Source: Beijerinckiaceae bacterium
GTDB lineage: Bacteria > Pseudomonadota > Alphaproteobacteria > Rhizobiales > Beijerinckiaceae
DNA: 33,487 nt
Direction: 5' to 3'
NCBI GenBank assembly: GCA_021324915.1
Contig: JAJPIC010000015.1
Span: 75,102 to 108,588, forward strand
The position numbers were made by a program, and so were the translations under genes. Below the pieces are notes generated by a model. That model was not told where the DNA came from. It ran no database searches and saw only the letters and a program-made list of their open reading frames with translations. How positions within the stretch are numbered: the first letter of the stretch is position 1; every line of letters begins with the position of its first letter. Below, piece by piece: positions 33,438 to 33,487 of the stretch.

Positions 33438-33487
33438 TGGCGGAAGGGGTGGGATTCGAACCCACGGCGGGCTTGCACCCGCGGCGG
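33438..33487 (-). tRNA. tRNA-Ser, 3' part (cut by the window edge)
   Basis: Read on the minus strand, the end of the window gives a long variable arm (GCGGG-TGCAA-GCCCGC), a T-arm GTGGG-TTCGAAT-CCCAC, a 3' acceptor strand CCCTTCC, discriminator G and an encoded CCA. The long variable arm makes it a class II tRNA, and discriminator G points to serine rather than leucine or tyrosine (A). The anticodon lies outside the window, so the isoacceptor is unknown. Confidence 0.85.

Noticed and set aside
1-33487. CRISPR array, integrase, transposase or phage genes
   Set aside because: I looked for regularly spaced direct repeats, transposase motifs and attachment-site duplications and saw none. The tRNA at the right edge has no visible integrase beside it within the window.

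Overview
The window looks like chromosome of an alphaproteobacterium of the Rhizobiales, most plausibly a Beijerinckiaceae/Methylocystaceae-type bacterium with C1 metabolism. This is inferred from the high-GC codon use, an HWE-type histidine kinase next to a single-domain receiver, an ExoF-type export protein, intergenic repeats of a type I recall from this order, and an NAD-dependent formate dehydrogenase. No species can be named from the sequence alone.

Layout. 1-2.8 kb: tail of an HWE histidine kinase with an overlapping response regulator, a CelD/BcsL-like acyltransferase, a GYD-domain protein and a possible one-helix membrane peptide. 3.1-6.6 kb: a large type V autotransporter. 6.8-8.0 kb: formate dehydrogenase, with one hairpin in its leader and two strong hairpins downstream. 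8.4-9.8 kb: a secreted parallel beta-helix protein. 10.0-11.0 kb: a VC0807-like membrane protein and a small secreted Cys-rich protein. 11.3-11.9 kb: a frameshifted DUF429 pseudogene. 11.9-13.1 kb: a secreted two-domain protein. 13.1-14.2 kb: a gene-poor, repeat-containing stretch, then a small hypothetical gene.

14.5-30.8 kb is a complete Wzx/Wzy-type exopolysaccharide locus. A minus-strand train runs from 27.9 kb down to 14.5 kb: DegT aminotransferase, initiating sugar-phosphate transferase, Wzx-like flippase, AsnB-like amidotransferase, GT4 glycosyltransferase, Wzy/WaaL-like polymerase or ligase, Wzc-like co-polymerase, a nucleotidyltransferase-P-loop kinase fusion, a second P-loop kinase and a secreted TIM-barrel-like protein. 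Most junctions overlap by ATGA/GTGA or tens of bases, so translation is probably coupled. Divergent from it are a FlaA1/CapD-like sugar-nucleotide dehydratase and an ExoF-like outer-membrane polysaccharide export protein. A LuxR-type regulator follows on the opposite strand. The dehydratase and aminotransferase suggest a 4-amino-6-deoxy sugar as first residue, transferred to undecaprenyl phosphate, extended, flipped, polymerised and exported.

The most unusual part is the back half of this operon. The Wzc-like protein keeps the BY-kinase fold but has lost the Walker A lysine, the Walker B aspartate and the C-terminal tyrosines. It is translationally coupled to two intact but unassigned P-loop kinases, one fused to a nucleotidyltransferase-like domain. 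The adjacent LuxR regulator likewise lacks the phospho-acceptor aspartate. This arrangement is the best candidate here for an undescribed mechanism. 31.6-33.5 kb holds an intergenic stretch, a two-helix membrane protein with a basic cytoplasmic tail, a conserved hypothetical protein and the 3' end of a tRNA-Ser.
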